Positions 1 through 11,759 of a DNA stretch of 64,000 nucleotides are shown one piece after another. Positions within the stretch are counted from its first letter, which is position 1, and each line of letters begins with the position of its first letter. Under the pieces are notes generated by a model. That model was not told where the DNA came from. It saw only the letters and a program-made list of their open reading frames with translations, and did not search any database. Source of the DNA: Paracyclopina nana (lineage: Eukaryota; Arthropoda; Copepoda; Cyclopoida; Cyclopettidae); assembly GCA_019096065.1 (NCBI GenBank), contig JAGUCH010000004.1:992001-1056000 (forward strand), in the 5' to 3' direction. The position numbers and the translations under genes are program-made.

Positions 1-398
1 GAGGAAGATCCAATTGGGCCTTTTCCAAGGGTAAAGTCCTGTAGCCATTTTTGCCTGATGTGTAGGTGACAGTGTGATGTTCACCCCTGGGGTCAATCCA
101 ACTGTACACACCCTTCACCTCATTGGTTTTGCTTCTGGATTCAGCTGTGAAATGGTCTCCAGAATCAGTGCCAACCCTTGAATGGGAAAGTATTTTTATT
201 AAAAGTTAGCAAAATATTTCCATGTGAAGCTCACAAAATGCCTCCATCAGCAGATCTAATAATAAGCTGGTGGTCAGATGCAAGATGATTATTTGGGTCC
301 ATCAATTCCACAATACCATCATCTTCTTCATCGGAAAATGCACAGTGGGCTGTCACAGCCCAAAAAGCCATAATCCACAATAAGCATGAACTTTTCAT
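1..398 (-). CDS. Cuticular protein with RR-type chitin-binding domain, 3' part outside window
   Basis: Secreted structural protein of the exoskeleton. Exon 1 (398-235) encodes a hydrophobic signal peptide beginning MKSSCLLWIMAF, then an acidic stretch. Exon 2 (176 to 1, running off the window) encodes GVYSWIDPRGEHHTVTYTSG followed by KNGYRTL, which fits the Rebers-Riddiford pattern G-x-Y-x-x-x-x-P-x-G-x-x-x-x-V-x-Y with a following G-[FY]. The donor GTGAGC at 234 and the acceptor ending at 177 restore one frame through a split Leu codon. Start chosen at the Met that begins the signal peptide; two upstream in-frame Met codons would place it after extra residues. The family binds chitin, which is established for RR proteins; the subtype (RR-1 or RR-2) is not decided here. 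Confidence 0.82.
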
Positions 399-1248
399 AT
401 CTAACATGTGATATGTTAACATCAACACTTCCCAACTTTTTGTGTGAAGAAAATCACCTGATTATCGTTTGATTTTCAGACGTGAACTGAAGTGTGCAGT
501 AAACCGATATTCTGCTCCAGATATATTCGTGACTTCAATGTGTTTTGGTCATTGTTCACTGAGCTCACGGAGGAAAAAAGTAGGTTTTCCGAATCCGCAC
601 TCACACACGCTCTCGTGTGTGTGTTTATAGTGTATTGACCCCTGTTTTGAATTTAAATGGGCACCCCAGTACGTACGTGGTGCTTTTTACCTGTGAGCCC
701 ATAAAATCGGTGCCCACTGTGGCAAAGACATTTTTTCTAACTGACCTCATTTCGGGAATTATCCTCTAGATTTCTGCACTGACATGACATAAAACTTTGC
801 AGCGGATTTTTACATGACCCTTACATTACTTCAAATTATATTTCCATGAAATGGAAAATTCTGTTGCTATGCTGGAGATCACCTGCAGCGGTTTTTAGCC
901 CTTGGCGCCAACGTTTCATTTTTATGGTGGGCCTTGCACAAAGAAATATTGTGCTATATCTACACGCTGAGAAAAAGATATATAGCAGTACTTGTGGCTT
1001 GATTTATGTTTGAAAAACGGAAATGATGCATATGCCTTTAAGTATGAAAAATTGAAGTCTGGCTTACTTTATTGGTTAATCAATAATTGGTTCACAGCTT
1101 TTTGGGTTAAATCAATCATCATCTTCTGACAGTACATTCAATGTGGCCGAAAGTTTGCCCTTTTGCCTCTTTTGTGTGACCTTTAAAAATGCCCTGGAGG
1201 CCTCCTGAAAAATGAAAAGGAGATGAAAAAATGTTCCCATTGGAAAAA
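399..1248. other. Intergenic, AT-rich
   Basis: 850 bp between the cuticular gene start and the brambleberry-like stop codon. Apart from the possible TATA box and a short GT run near 611-624, I see no ORF, repeat array or RNA gene. Confidence 0.6.
624..629 (-). promoter_or_regulatory. Possible TATA box for the cuticular protein gene
   Basis: TATAAA on the minus strand, about 225 bp upstream of the cuticular protein start codon and next to a short CA/GT-rich run. Cuticle genes often have TATA promoters. The transcription start is not visible, so this is a suggestion only. Confidence 0.25.
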
Positions 1249-2969
1249 TTAAAATATTACATGTGAGGCTTTGGCCATGTTGAAAATCGACTTGGCAAAG
1301 TCAGAGACAGACTCCTCTTGTTGGAGAGAAGTAGAGGTGAAACCACTAAAAGTGGCATTGTTGCCATTATTGCGTCTGCGCAAGTTGTAGCCATGGTTTT
1401 CAATTGCTCGTTGAGGCGTGGCTGATCGTGAACTGTTTTTGCTGCCTGGAGGCCTGCCCCTTCTTTTGGGGGTCGGCTTGTCAAAGCTGTCCACATTGTA
1501 GATGACAGGTGAAGTCTCTGAGAGCATATGGATAAAATTATCATCATTGTTGTTCGGTGTGGTTGTCTTGGCAGTTTCAAAGCTCAACTCGTCCTCCTCC
1601 ACAATATCAGTCAAGTCACTATCGTTGTCTTCGTCATCAGATAAACGATCTTGCCTCCACGTCGCATCTGTTTGGGTGGAATCAAAACTTGCATTGTCGT
1701 CGTCGTCGGAGAACTCATCATCCGCATCCTCACTATTTTTGGCATCCAGAACATCAGTGCTCACTGGAGCCACTCCACTTTTCATCAACTGCAAAGCCTT
1801 GCAGAGATCTGCATTTTGCTTTTGGATGTCTTGCAAAAGCTTGTAGTTGATGATGTTGTAATCCTTGAAGGTGAGAGCCACATAGGCAAGTACCATGCAG
1901 GAAAAAGCTAGTGCTACTTTTCTGGCAAGCCAGATTCTTGAATGGAGCAAGGCTTGCGGAGTTTTGTCTTCATTGCCATACACTTCAAAAGGATCTGGAT
2001 CGTTTTCCACAAGAGTGAGAGAGCAGATGAGCCGCTCAACGATTACATTCAGGCTCAAAATGCAGAAAAGCCACAATCTGGCATCTGCAGTTCGTTTGGT
2101 GGCAGTTGCCAAATAAACTGCAAATAGACATCCGCCATAGAAGAGGACGGTGTACAGCCATGATACCTCACTCAAAAGCAAACTTTGCAGCTTTGTCACT
2201 CTGTCGAAAATTGAGAAAATCATCGTTCTCTGCTCATCTGTTGAAGCCCTGAGTTCTTGCATCATTTCACGTACTTTTAGCCTTGATTGCTCCACAGATT
2301 GGCTTAATATTGACCCATGCTCCGCAATTTGCTTCTACATTAATCAAATTAAGATGACAATTAAGGATGACATATGTGCTTTGGCAATTTACCTGGTATA
2401 CAAGAGTTTCCAACTGGTTTTTCACTATTTCATCCTGGAGTTTAGAGGAGTTGCTCAACTTGTCAACCACCTGTATGGATGTAGCTGTCAGGCCAGAGAT
2501 AGCTGCCTCCGTTTTCTGATGCCAAATTTGATGTTGCAGAAATTGGCACATGTTGTGAGTATGCTAAAAGAGAGACTATCAGGTACTCGGTTAAAGACGT
2601 GAAGAAAAAGCATACCGTAAAAAAGTTTGAATAGGCTGAGAATGCGTTGGAGTCAACTCCTCTTAGACATTCTGAGATTGGAGTTGTTTCAGGACATTCG
2701 TAGGTCTTTTGGCCAGCTTGACCCAAAAAGCAGTTGGCAAACTTGAGAGCAAGTCGACTTTGCGTGTCATCGTTCAAGTTCTTGCAGCCTTTTTCCAACA
2801 ATTGAAGAGAGGTTGTCCAGCATGTGCCAAACCTTGGCATTTCAGAGTCTCGTTTAATGAGCTCATACTGAAACTTTCCACTTTGAATCGCTTTTTCTTC
2901 GTATTCATCGCTGCTTGCCCAGGAAGCGATCACGCTGACCAATATCAGCGAAACAGCTGCATGCATCAT
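1249..2969 (-). CDS. bmb: Brambleberry-like nuclear/karyogamy membrane protein
   Basis: Homologue of zebrafish Brambleberry, related to yeast KAR5 and plant GEX1, which act in pronuclear or nuclear-envelope fusion. Exons 2969-2616, 2563-2393 and 2334-1249 join in frame to 536 aa. An N-terminal signal peptide (HAAVSLILVSVIASW) is followed by the family hallmark CW...LLEKGCKNL, DTQSRLALKFANC, a Cys-containing loop and YSNFFTHTHNMCQFLQHQ. Three hydrophobic helices follow (around SWLYTVLFYGGCLFAVYLA, RLWLFCILSLNVIVE and VALAFSCMVLAYVALTF). The C-terminus is acidic and then carries an AT-hook-like RRGRPPGSK and a GYNLRRR motif. Start: the first ATG of ATGATG, directly after ACC, good Kozak context. 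It is divergent from GatA with about 390 bp between the start codons. Confidence 0.85.
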
Positions 2970-3362
2970 GGTACCATCATGCCATTTGGCGAGATTTCTG
3001 TATTTCACAACTATTTTTTATTTGAAGTCCGCGAACGTTAAATAAAAGAGTGAGATCGTGTTTTACCTCAGTTTCTAATGTGCAATCGCTCAATCTTCCA
3101 ACTTTTGCCTAATTAACCCATCTTTATAGCATATCGTGAGAGATTATGCTTTTAATGCGACTATAATGCCTAATTTTCCTGAATAATAGGGTAAATTATC
3201 TGAAAAATCTCGTTAAACTCTATATATTAGCCTTAATTTAATTGCTTCGCGTTCACAATTTTGTAAACATAAAATAGGGAACTTTTCTGAGCTTTAGCAA
3301 ATCTGCAAAATTAAGAATTGCTTTATGAAGCACAAATTGAGTGACAGCAGCTTGACGTGATA
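2970..3362. promoter_or_regulatory. Shared divergent promoter region, bmb and GatA
   Basis: 393 bp between two divergent start codons. AT-rich, no coding potential. It probably holds both promoters and 5' UTRs. No unambiguous TATA or initiator element was recognised. Confidence 0.45.
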
Positions 3363-4892
3363 ATGCTGAAGTCAATGAAGCCTAGTGAGTTAATTTTGCG
3401 GTCTTACAAGAGAGCCGAGCTCATCAAACAGCACTTGAATGCTTTTACTGTGCTTCAATCAAAAGATGTCTTGCTACATCAAGCAGAAGCCTCTCAAATG
3501 AGACTCGAGCTGGGCAAATCACTTGGCCCCATTGATGGCTTACCCATAGCCATCAAGGATAACTTTTGCACCAAAGACTTGCCCACAACTTGTTGCTCTA
3601 GAATTTTGGAGCCTTTTAAGCCAGCCTACAATGCTACAGTCGTAGAAAAAAGCCTCCAGGCTGGGGGACTAGTCATCGGAAAAACAAACATGGATGAATT
3701 TGGCATGGGGTCAGGAAGTGTAGACTCGATATTTGGCCCTGTCAAAAGTGTTTGGAGGTCCGGAGTGATCAAATATAAACTAGATAGATTACCTTTGCTT
3801 AATGAAGAGAAATTCAACGTTGAGACTGGACGCATCAACGGCGATGATCCAGAAGATTACTGCATTGCTGGAGGAAGCTCTGGAGGATCTGCTGTGGCAG
3901 TATCATCTGGGGTCAGTTTTGCTGCTTTAGGCTCTGATACAGGCGGATCGATGCGAGTGCCAGGAGCTTGGTGTGGCCTCACAACATTGAAACCTTCCTA
4001 TGGCCACATCTCAAGGCATGGCTTAATTCCTCTTGTCAATAGTTTGGATGTACCTGGTATATTTGCCAAGTCTGTTGACGACATTGTTGCGTACTACAAC
4101 ATTTTGAAAGGTGTGGACCCTCTGGACTCCACAACAATAGATATTCACCCTGACAACTCTTGCCAAATTGAAGCAGATCCTGATTTGACTCATGTGACGA
4201 TAGGCATTCCTGAAGAGTACTATTGTGAAGACATGTCAGACGAAGTGATCACAGCTTGGAGCCAAGTTGCTGACCTTTTGGAAAGTGAGAAAGTCAAAGT
4301 TGTACCTGTATCTCTGCCTCATACAAAGTACTCCATAACTTGCTACCAGGTGTTGAATCCCTGTGAAGTTGCGAGCAACATGAGCAGATATGATGGCATT
4401 GAGTTTGGATATCGATCCAATGAAATGGCTTCAACTGAAGCCCTTTTTGCTAGCGTTCGCCATCATGGATTCAACGATGTGGTGAAAGGGAGAATACTCG
4501 CAGGAAACTACTTTTTGCTCAGAGAACATTACGAGGATTACTTTGAGCAAGCCTTGAAAGTGCGCAGGCTAATCACAGAAGATTTTAGCAGGGCTTTTAC
4601 CAAAGTCGATTTGCTGCTAACTCCTGTGACACTCAGTGATGCTCCTACGTACAAGCAGTTTTCCAGCAGTGATAACAGAACTCAGACTGCCAAGCACGAT
4701 TTCTGCACTCAACCGGTTAATTTAGCTGGCCTTCCAGCCGCTGTCATCCCTGTTAAACTGTCCAAAAGGTCACTGCCAATATCGTTGCAAGTAATCGGCC
4801 CATTTGGGCAAGATATGAAAGTTTTGTCCCTCGGAAAATGGCTCGAGAATCGCATACATTTCCCTCAGCCTGAAATGCTAACAGAAGAATAA
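3363..4892 (+). CDS. QRSL1: Mitochondrial glutamyl-tRNA(Gln) amidotransferase subunit A
   Basis: Amidase subunit of the mitochondrial GatCAB complex, which converts Glu-tRNA(Gln) to Gln-tRNA(Gln). Single-exon ORF of 509 aa. The amidase-signature Ser-cisSer-Lys triad is visible: Lys in GLPIAIKDNFCTKD, the first Ser in YCIAGGSSGGSAVAV, and the second in ALGSDTGGSMRVPGAWCG. Length matches the family. The reading frame is open a little upstream, but ATG at 3363 is the first Met and three further Met codons follow closely. The stop codon lies within an AATAAA (about 4887-4893), so polyadenylation may use a signal overlapping the stop. It shares an upstream region with the brambleberry-like gene. 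Confidence 0.93.
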   Translation: MLKSMKPSELILRSYKRAELIKQHLNAFTVLQSKDVLLHQAEASQMRLELGKSLGPIDGLPIAIKDNFCTKDLPTTCCSRILEPFKPAYNATVVEKSLQAGGLVIGKTNMDEFGMGSGSVDSIFGPVKSVWRSGVIKYKLDRLPLLNEEKFNVETGRINGDDPEDYCIAGGSSGGSAVAVSSGVSFAALGSDTGGSMRVPGAWCGLTTLKPSYGHISRHGLIPLVNSLDVPGIFAKSVDDIVAYYNILKGVDPLDSTTIDIHPDNSCQIEADPDLTHVTIGIPEEYYCEDMSDEVITAWSQVADLLESEKVKVVPVSLPHTKYSITCYQVLNPCEVASNMSRYDGIEFGYRSNEMASTEALFASVRHHGFNDVVKGRILAGNYFLLREHYEDYFEQALKVRRLITEDFSRAFTKVDLLLTPVTLSDAPTYKQFSSSDNRTQTAKHDFCTQPVNLAGLPAAVIPVKLSKRSLPISLQVIGPFGQDMKVLSLGKWLENRIHFPQPEMLTEE

Positions 4893-5366
4893 AAGACCTC
4901 ATGTCATCTTAATGCTTTATTTGCAAAGGCAAATTCTCCTTATATTGAGATAATAATTAGCACTTTCTCAGAAGTAGTTTTATTTAACGACGCTCAAAAG
5001 TTTCCAAGTCTCACAGTACGTTTCTACTTGGATTCATTGCAAAAGTTAGAGTCTGATTTCACAAAAATGACTGATTATTTGATAATTTAACAACATTAAT
5101 TAGTTGGGACACATCCACCCAATTTTCACAATCTAAAATAAAAATAATCTGGCTCGATCCTTGATTTTAAAAGAAAGACTTAAGAGGTGAGATAATGACT
5201 GACATCACAGCAATTAAAGTTGTGGCATTTCTTTTGCATCCGACTCTAAATAAAACAAGCAGGTTTTCTGAACTCTCAAAAGTTCTTATGCACCGTGCTA
5301 GTTTTACGGACTCTCGTGTCTAGTCTCTATCATCTCTTTACATATATCCTATCTTAATTACATAAA
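4893..5366. other. Intergenic between GatA and P450
   Basis: 474 bp, AT-rich. Contains the GatA 3' end and the P450 promoter. No coding potential or repeat recognised. Confidence 0.55.
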
Positions 5367-6966
5367 ATGGCTCCATGGCTGATAGCTTTTTTGGCTTGCC
5401 TTTTGGCTTACTTTTGGAAATGCAAGACCTCAAAGCCTAAATCATTTCCGCCAGGACCAGCCAGATATCCAATTTTGGGTAGTGCCATGTCCCTTCAAAA
5501 TCCCAAGACCAAAAATCCAGAGCTATTTTATGGCATCCGAAAATTACAGCAAGAATATGGGAGCATTTTTGGCTTTTACTTGGGCAACCAGAGTGCTGTG
5601 GCAATCACAAAATTTGAGGACATCAAAGAGATCCTGAGCAAAAGTGAAACTGCGCATAGGCCTCCAGTCATTGGTCTTGCAGCCAAACCGGGCAAATTTA
5701 CAGCTCAAGAGGTGGATCCAGAATTGAACAAAGATAACCCACCAGGCATCATTCTATCCAATGTAAATGAGTTCTTTTATTGCCCATAATATATGTTTCA
5801 GCATATTTTCCTCTTATGTCATACAGGGCAGATATTGGAGTGAACAGAGGAGGTTCATGCTCAAAACGTTGAGGGAATTTGGATTTGGGAAATCCTCAAT
5901 GGAAGCTGGAATCCAAGAAGATGTGAAAATGCTCATTGACCATTTAGCCTTGAGGGCTGGTAAACCTACTGAAATTGGCGAATCCTTGAACATTGCAATT
6001 ATCAATTCACTATGGAGCATTTTAGTTGGGGAAAAGCTCAAGTTGAATGATCCCAAGTTGGAAATGGTGGTCAAGGCTACCAATGATCTAATAACATCTG
6101 AGGGGCCTACCGGACTCATAGCTAATCTCCTACCTCATAAAAGTATGATTTATTGGCCATTTTTCAAGCAAGTCTCAGGCTACTCCTTAATTGAGAGCAT
6201 CATGAAAAAGCTTGAGGCCTTCATGCTACCCTATATAGAAAACCACCAGAACAGTGATAGCTACATTGATGAGATGCTCAGAGAAATTGCCAAGACCACT
6301 GATAAGACTTCCAGCTTTTATGGAGAAAGAGGGCAATTTGCCCTGATCAACAATGTCATTGATTTGTTCATGGCTGGCGTGGAAACCACTTCATCGTCTT
6401 TGCTCTGGTCTTTCCTTTACCTGTTGCATTATCCAGAATGCCAAGCCAAGATCCAAGAGGAACTGGATCGAGTTTGTGGATCTAATAGGCTTCCCAACCT
6501 GGATGACAAGCCTTCCCTTCATTATACAAATGCGTTTCTTCAAGAATCTTTGCGACTGACTTGCTTTGTGCCTCTGTCAGTTTTCCATTTCACTTCAGAG
6601 GATGTGACAGTTCATGGCTACGTTATCCCTGAGAAAACTATGGTCATACCTAGCTTGTACCATGTCATGCATGACCCAGATCACTTTCCTGAGCCTGGCT
6701 TGTTCAAGCCTGACAGGTTTCTTGATGAAAATGGCCATTTCATGGCCAATGAGAGAGTGATTCCCTTTGGAGTGGGCAGAAGGATTTGCTTGGGCAAGTC
6801 TTTGGCTGAGAAGGAGCTCTTCCTGTTTTTCACTGGAATTTTGCAACGTTTCAGTGTTCTCAATGTACCAGGAGTGACTCCTCCACCATTTGGTATTGAT
6901 TTTCCCATGCCTGGCATAGTCAGAAATGTCCCACGTTTCCAACTTGTCCTACAAAACCGGCTTTAA
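5367..6966 (+). CDS. Cytochrome P450, CYP2-clan-like
   Basis: Haem-thiolate monooxygenase, probably microsomal. Exons 5367-5762 and 5827-6966 (64-nt intron) give 511 aa. In order: an N-terminal membrane anchor (LIAFLACLLAYFW), the proline hinge PPGPARYPILG, the I-helix AGVETTSSS, the ExxR motif in FLQESLRLT, a PxRF-type FKPDRFLDENG, and the haem-binding loop IPFGVGRRICLGKSLAEKE with the axial Cys. These features and the CLGKSLAEKELFLF stretch fit the CYP2 clan of arthropods; the CYP number cannot be given. A polyadenylation signal AATAAA lies at 7025. The 3' end was duplicated just downstream (see 7193-7387). Confidence 0.93.
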
Positions 6967-7192
6967 TTGAGAACTATTTTTTGCTACATTAATAACCAGT
7001 AGCAAAGTTACCAGCTTCACCTTCAATAAAACTGTCCAATTTATAAGAGCTACACGGTGGATTATTAGTCTTCCCCTCTGGTAGCCCTGTGAAATTTGTT
7101 GTCAAAACAAACAAGAAAGATGTGCAAATCTCCGAATTTCGCTGATTTTGTATCAGGAATGACTAATTGAACCATCTGAATTGACTTTTCAA

Positions 7193-7387
7193 ATAGCCAG
7201 AAATGTCCCGCAATTTGAACTTGTCCGTCAAAATCGGCCTCAAGTTGGGACTACTTTTTGTTCAATGTATTAACCCGTAGCAGAGTTACCAGCTGCAGCC
7301 TCAATAAAACAGTCTATTTTGTAAGAGAAAGTTGGTGGAATTTCAATGGTTCGTTCTGGCAACCCTGATAAATTTGTTGTCAAACTA
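7193..7387 (+). pseudogene. Decayed duplicate of the P450 3' end and 3' UTR
   Basis: Reads like the last codons of the P450 at 6917-6966: ARNVPQFELVRQNRP here against VRNVPRFQLVLQNRL there, but without the stop codon. The match then continues through the 3' UTR, including an AATAAA at 7303 equivalent to the one at 7025, and ends in aaatttgttgtcaaa. The copy is clearly diverged. It has no upstream P450 sequence, so it is a fragment and not a gene. Confidence 0.75.
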
Positions 7388-7560
7388 GAGAAGTAAACAT
7401 GAAAAAAGTGGGAAATTTATTTGTCGTTTCTTACTTCCACCTTTTTCGACTATCAGGTACATGAAAACTCGTTTTCAAGCCTAAAAGAAACCTGGTTTGA
7501 GCTAGTAGTTAGCCAACTACGTATGTATTGACCAAACAGGTTTCCCAGCAAGCTAGAAAT

Positions 7561-9069
7561 ATGTTACAAAGCAACGTAAGAAGGCTGGCCTCAACTTTGA
7601 GGCCACTGACAGCCCGTACATTATGGACTGGTCAAGAACCTTTAGCCCAGGATGATCCTGAAATGTCCAGCCTCATCAAGGCTGAGAAGAAGAGGCAAAT
7701 GTCAGGTCTGGAGCTAATTGCGTCAGAGAATTTCTGCAGCAGAGCAGCCTTGGAGGCCATGGGCTCTTGCTTGAACAACAAGTAAGTCCAGCCTTTAACT
7801 TTCACCTTTCATTTGTATTTTGTACGTATTTGCAGGTATTCTGAGGGGTATCCTGGTCAGAGGTATTATGGTGGCACTGAGGTCATTGACAAGATTGAGC
7901 TTTTGTGCCAGAAAAGAGCACTCGAGGCTTACAGCCTTGATCCTGAGAAATGGGGTGTCAATGTCCAGCCTTACAGTGGATCACCAGCCAATTTTGCTGC
8001 TTACACTGCAGTCCTTAACCCCCATGACAGGATCATGGGCATGGATCTGCCAGCTGGTGGCCACTTAACTCACGGATTCATGACTGAGAAGAAAAGAGTC
8101 TCTGCGACGTCTGTCTACTTTGAATCCCTACCCTATGGCCTCAATGAGGACACTGAGCTGATCGACTATGATGAGCTTGAGAAGCTTGCCATTCGGTTCA
8201 AGCCTAAGCTGATCATTGCTGGATTTTCGGCCTACTCACGTCTCCTGGATTATGACCGTTTTAGGTCCATTTCTGACAGGGTCGGAGCTTACTTGTTGGC
8301 TGACATGGCTCACATCAGTGGTATTGTGGCCTCTGGTGACATTCCAAGCCCATTTGACACTGCTGACATTGTCACCTCTACCACTCACAAGAGTCTGCGA
8401 GGAACCAGATCCGGGCTGATTTTCTTCAGAAAAGGCCAAAAGTCCGTGAATAAGAAGACTGGCCAAGCTGTCATGTACGATCTGGAATCCAGAATCAACC
8501 AGGCAGTTTTCCCTGCTTTGCAGGGGGGACCACATAACCATGCCATAGCTGGAGTGGCCGTTGCATTGAGGCAGACCATGACCCCCGAGTTCAAGGAGTA
8601 CCAAAAGCAGACTCTGCTCAATGCCAAAACCATGGCCAAGGAGATGATGGCCAAAGGCTACCACGTAGTGTCTGGAGGCACTGACAACCACTTGATCCTG
8701 GTCAACTTGAAGCTGTCGAAGGACATTGATGGGGCCAGGGTTGAGAATGTCTGCAACAAGGTCTACATCACACTGAACAAGAACAGTGTGCCCAAGGATA
8801 AGAGTGCCTTGAATCCTGGTGGAATCCGACTCGGAGCTCATGCCATGACATCCAGAGGATTCAAAGAGGGAGAGTTCAAACGAGTCGTGGAGTTGATTGA
8901 CAAAGCTGTGGGCATTGCCAAAGAGGCCCAAGCCAAGACCAAAACCCTCAAGGACTACAATGAGTTCATTGCCTCGGACGCCGAGATCAATGCTAAATGT
9001 GCAGCCCTCAAGGCTGAAGTTGGGGACTTTGCCTTGAAGTATCCAATGCCAGGTTTCGATGGCCATTAG
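7561..9069 (+). CDS. SHMT2: Serine hydroxymethyltransferase, mitochondrial form
   Basis: PLP enzyme that interconverts serine and glycine and loads one-carbon units onto tetrahydrofolate. Exons 7561-7781 and 7836-9069 (54-nt intron, GTAAGT...TTTGCAG) give 484 aa. The Met at 7561 opens a basic, Ser/Thr-rich presequence ([20 protein letters not shown]), which indicates mitochondrial import. Family landmarks: [34 protein letters not shown], the PLP-Lys region [15 protein letters not shown], and GLRLGAHA-like [14 protein letters not shown]. The reading frame continues upstream of 7561 without an ATG. The 3' end converges on the tetraspanin gene, with 83 bp between stop codons. Confidence 0.94.
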
Positions 9070-9152
9070 TACACACTTTAATTTCAATTATCATAATTAT
9101 TGGTCAGTACACGAATTAATTAGTGATCAGTCATTCAATGCAGAAAATATTA

Positions 9153-9996
9153 TTAGTGCTCATAAGTGTAAGTCTTGTCATACTCTCTGTAGTTGCGATT
9201 CAGCTTGCTGGTCAGGACAATTTGCACCACATGAGAAAGGATGAAGAAGAGGCAAACTCCTGCCAGACATGCGGACCAAGGCTCAAGCCACCAGGCAAAT
9301 TGCTGAGCACATCCATATCGGTATTCGCCACCATCAATCGGATCGCGACATTCCATTGGCACCGGTTTCAAGGCTCTTATGTAGTCTTCTGAGCCGTTGG
9401 CACCACAGCAACGTACCTTGATGCAAAGGGTGTTGTTACTTTGAAGTAATGGCAATTTTTGGTTAATTCGCTCACATATTCCTGAACAATTTTCAAAATC
9501 CTGTTGGCCCTCTCGTCATGGTCGAGGCGATAGATCAGCTTGAAAAAGACTTCCCTCAAATCTCTGGTGAGCACTTCCGACTCCTCCACACCATACACTA
9601 AGATCACTATGGCTCCAACCAGCTCAAGGATCATAGCAAGAACATAGAGGAAAATGGTGGACACCAGAGCAAATGAACTTCCCCCATAGACTCCGTATCC
9701 GGACACTCCAGAGGTGACTGCCACAATGACAGTGCTGATCATGATGACATACATGGCATACCAATAGGAGTACCTAAATTAGCAAGCTAAGTGTCTCTAT
9801 TCAATGCAAAGTCATTATGCAAGTACCACTCTATTTCCCTGACCCATTCACGAAAGTCCAAATCAAAGCGAATCCATAAGCACACCCCGAAAATTCCAAG
9901 GGCAACGAGGAAGGTGATGATGTTGAAGACCATCAGCACAGTCTGCTGCCTGGTGACCACACGGTCAAGGTCGGTTTGTGATTCTGCCCGTGCCAT
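9153..9996 (-). CDS. Tetraspanin
   Basis: Four-helix membrane organiser. Exons 9996-9827, 9773-9476 and 9416-9153 join in phase to 243 aa. TM1 is VLMVFNIITFLVALGIFGVCLWI, TM2 and TM3 lie in MYVIMISTVIVAVTSG and ALVSTIFLYVLAMILELVGAIVILVY, and TM4 is ACLAGVCLFFILSHVVQIV. The large extracellular loop has the diagnostic CCG motif (VRCCGANGSEDY) and further Cys residues (MECRD and YGCAQQF). The acceptor at 9417 is inferred because it alone places EY directly before VRCCG. Which tetraspanin subgroup this is cannot be decided. Confidence 0.88.
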
Positions 9997-10676
9997 TTTA
10001 GAGCCAAATCACATACTTTTTGTCCCACTCCAAAATATGCCTGATAAGCTTTCAAACTGATCTAGAAGTTGGCTTTGTGTGTGACTCACAGGCAGAAAAA
10101 TAGATAAGAAGTCAAAGATAAGGAGAGATGAATAGCATGGAAGTAGACTGTTTGAACTAGCTTAATATAGGCTTCAGTAACGTTACAATATGCTAAAGTA
10201 ATGAAAATTATATTTACTATACAAAGATGAGTCGAGATGGGCTGTATAATAATTAAGGGTATTAGTTTTATGGGCATAGTAAATTACTGAAATATTTGTT
10301 TTTCATAGGATTCTGCATTGTGACATAACATACAATTCCAAGGGCTTAATTCAACTAATTGAGCAGTATCCCAGAAACAAGACTGCTTTCTGTGAATACT
10401 GACGCAAGTGTAAACTTCATGACAGCACTTTTAAAAGTCGTTCATTTACAATGCAACTCTGGGCCTAAAACGCATGAACTCTTCAACTACATAACTAATC
10501 AGTAATTTCAGTACCAATGAGTAGTCGGTCTCATCTAATGCTCATATTTTTAAAAGTCCCATTAAAAACAGTCTTGTGGATTTTGCATGTTTACAGCTTG
10601 TCTCAATTGATAATTCAGTTCTCATTGGATACTGCAGGCCTCATTAGATACTGCCATCCTCAGGAGATACAGGGGG
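9997..10676. other. Intergenic, AT-rich, entering degenerate repeat
   Basis: Upstream of the tetraspanin. No coding potential. From about 10610 the sequence contains degenerate copies of the gatactgc...tcag unit that forms the minisatellite further right, so the transposon-like element that follows lies inside this repeat field. Confidence 0.5.
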
Positions 10677-11533
10677 TCTGTATTGATATAGATGCGTTAG
10701 ATGATTAAGATGACTTATATGATCATTTTTGTCATCTATATTTGTATCGTTTTTGGTCCAAATATAGATGATTTTTGCCAATCGTCATCTATGTTTGCAC
10801 CACCTATCTAAAGATCATTTTTGGCTGTTATCTATATTTGGACTAATTTAGATGATTTCAATTAGCTATGCTGAGCTACTCTAAAGCTAATGTTAAGCTA
10901 GACCCCAAATATTTTTAAAATATATTCCACCTACCAATTGGCCAAACTACATAAAAACCTAAATAAAAGAAATTGAAATTAAGTGTTTCATAAGAATTTC
11001 CAAAATAATTTGTACTTTTCCAAATTATTACTGAGCTTGATAAATGTTGCATGAGGAGTGAGCAAAAAAACCCAACTTTTAAAATGCTTTTTTGAAATAA
11101 AAATCAAGTGAAATATTGAACTTCAAGCTCAAATTTTTCCAATCTTTGTGCCCTATAAAATAAGAGCTATTATTTTTTTTCTTTAATAAGTAATTCTTGG
11201 ATTTCCTTTACAACAAAATGAAAAGCAATTATAATTGTTCTCATTATTTTCCCTAAATACAGATTTTAAAAGAGCCATGTATTAGAAGGAGCAATATTTC
11301 AAAAGCCATTATACTATATGCTTGAGCTTGGAGCTTGAAGTCTAAAATCATCTATATTTGGTCCTATTTTAGATGGCTAATCCAATAATCAACTATATTT
11401 TTACAACACATAAGCGCAGGCAAGTAACAGTCCAATTATAGATGAGGATTGTCAAAAATCATCTGAAAACGGTACAAATATAGATGGCAAAGATGATCAT
11501 CTAAGCCATCTAGTGCATCTATATTTATACAGA
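10677..11533. mobile_element. MITE-like element with long terminal inverted repeats
   Basis: The left arm begins tctgtattgatatagatgc and the right arm, read on the opposite strand, begins tctgtataaatatagatgc. The similarity continues inward, with several islands such as tcatctatatttgtaycg and gatgatttt, for roughly 190 bp on each side. The centre is AT-rich with no ORF. The outer ends are uncertain: gagatac on the left and aagatac on the right could be remains of a target duplication, but the host repeat itself contains agatac. Superfamily not determined. Confidence 0.7.
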
Positions 11534-11759
11534 GCGCTTTTTAAGATACTACATGTCTCAGTAGATACTGCAATTCTAAGAGTAGCTACTGCTATTTAAA
11601 GTTTAGCAACTGCAATTCTGATTGTACCTACTACAATTCTCAGTGGATATAGCACATCTTAGATGCTGCAAGTCTAAGCGAAGTTACTGCAATTATCAGT
11701 TGATACAGCACGTCTGATTACTACTCATTAAATCCTTAATTTATGAAAAGATGCTACTT
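11534..11759 (+). repeat. Degenerate flank of 19-bp minisatellite
   Basis: Diverged copies of the tactgcaa..tctcagtagata unit, continuing the degenerate copies found left of the MITE. Confidence 0.55.

Noticed and set aside
8236..9087. 283-codon minus-strand ORF
   Set aside because: Antisense to SHMT; no family features.
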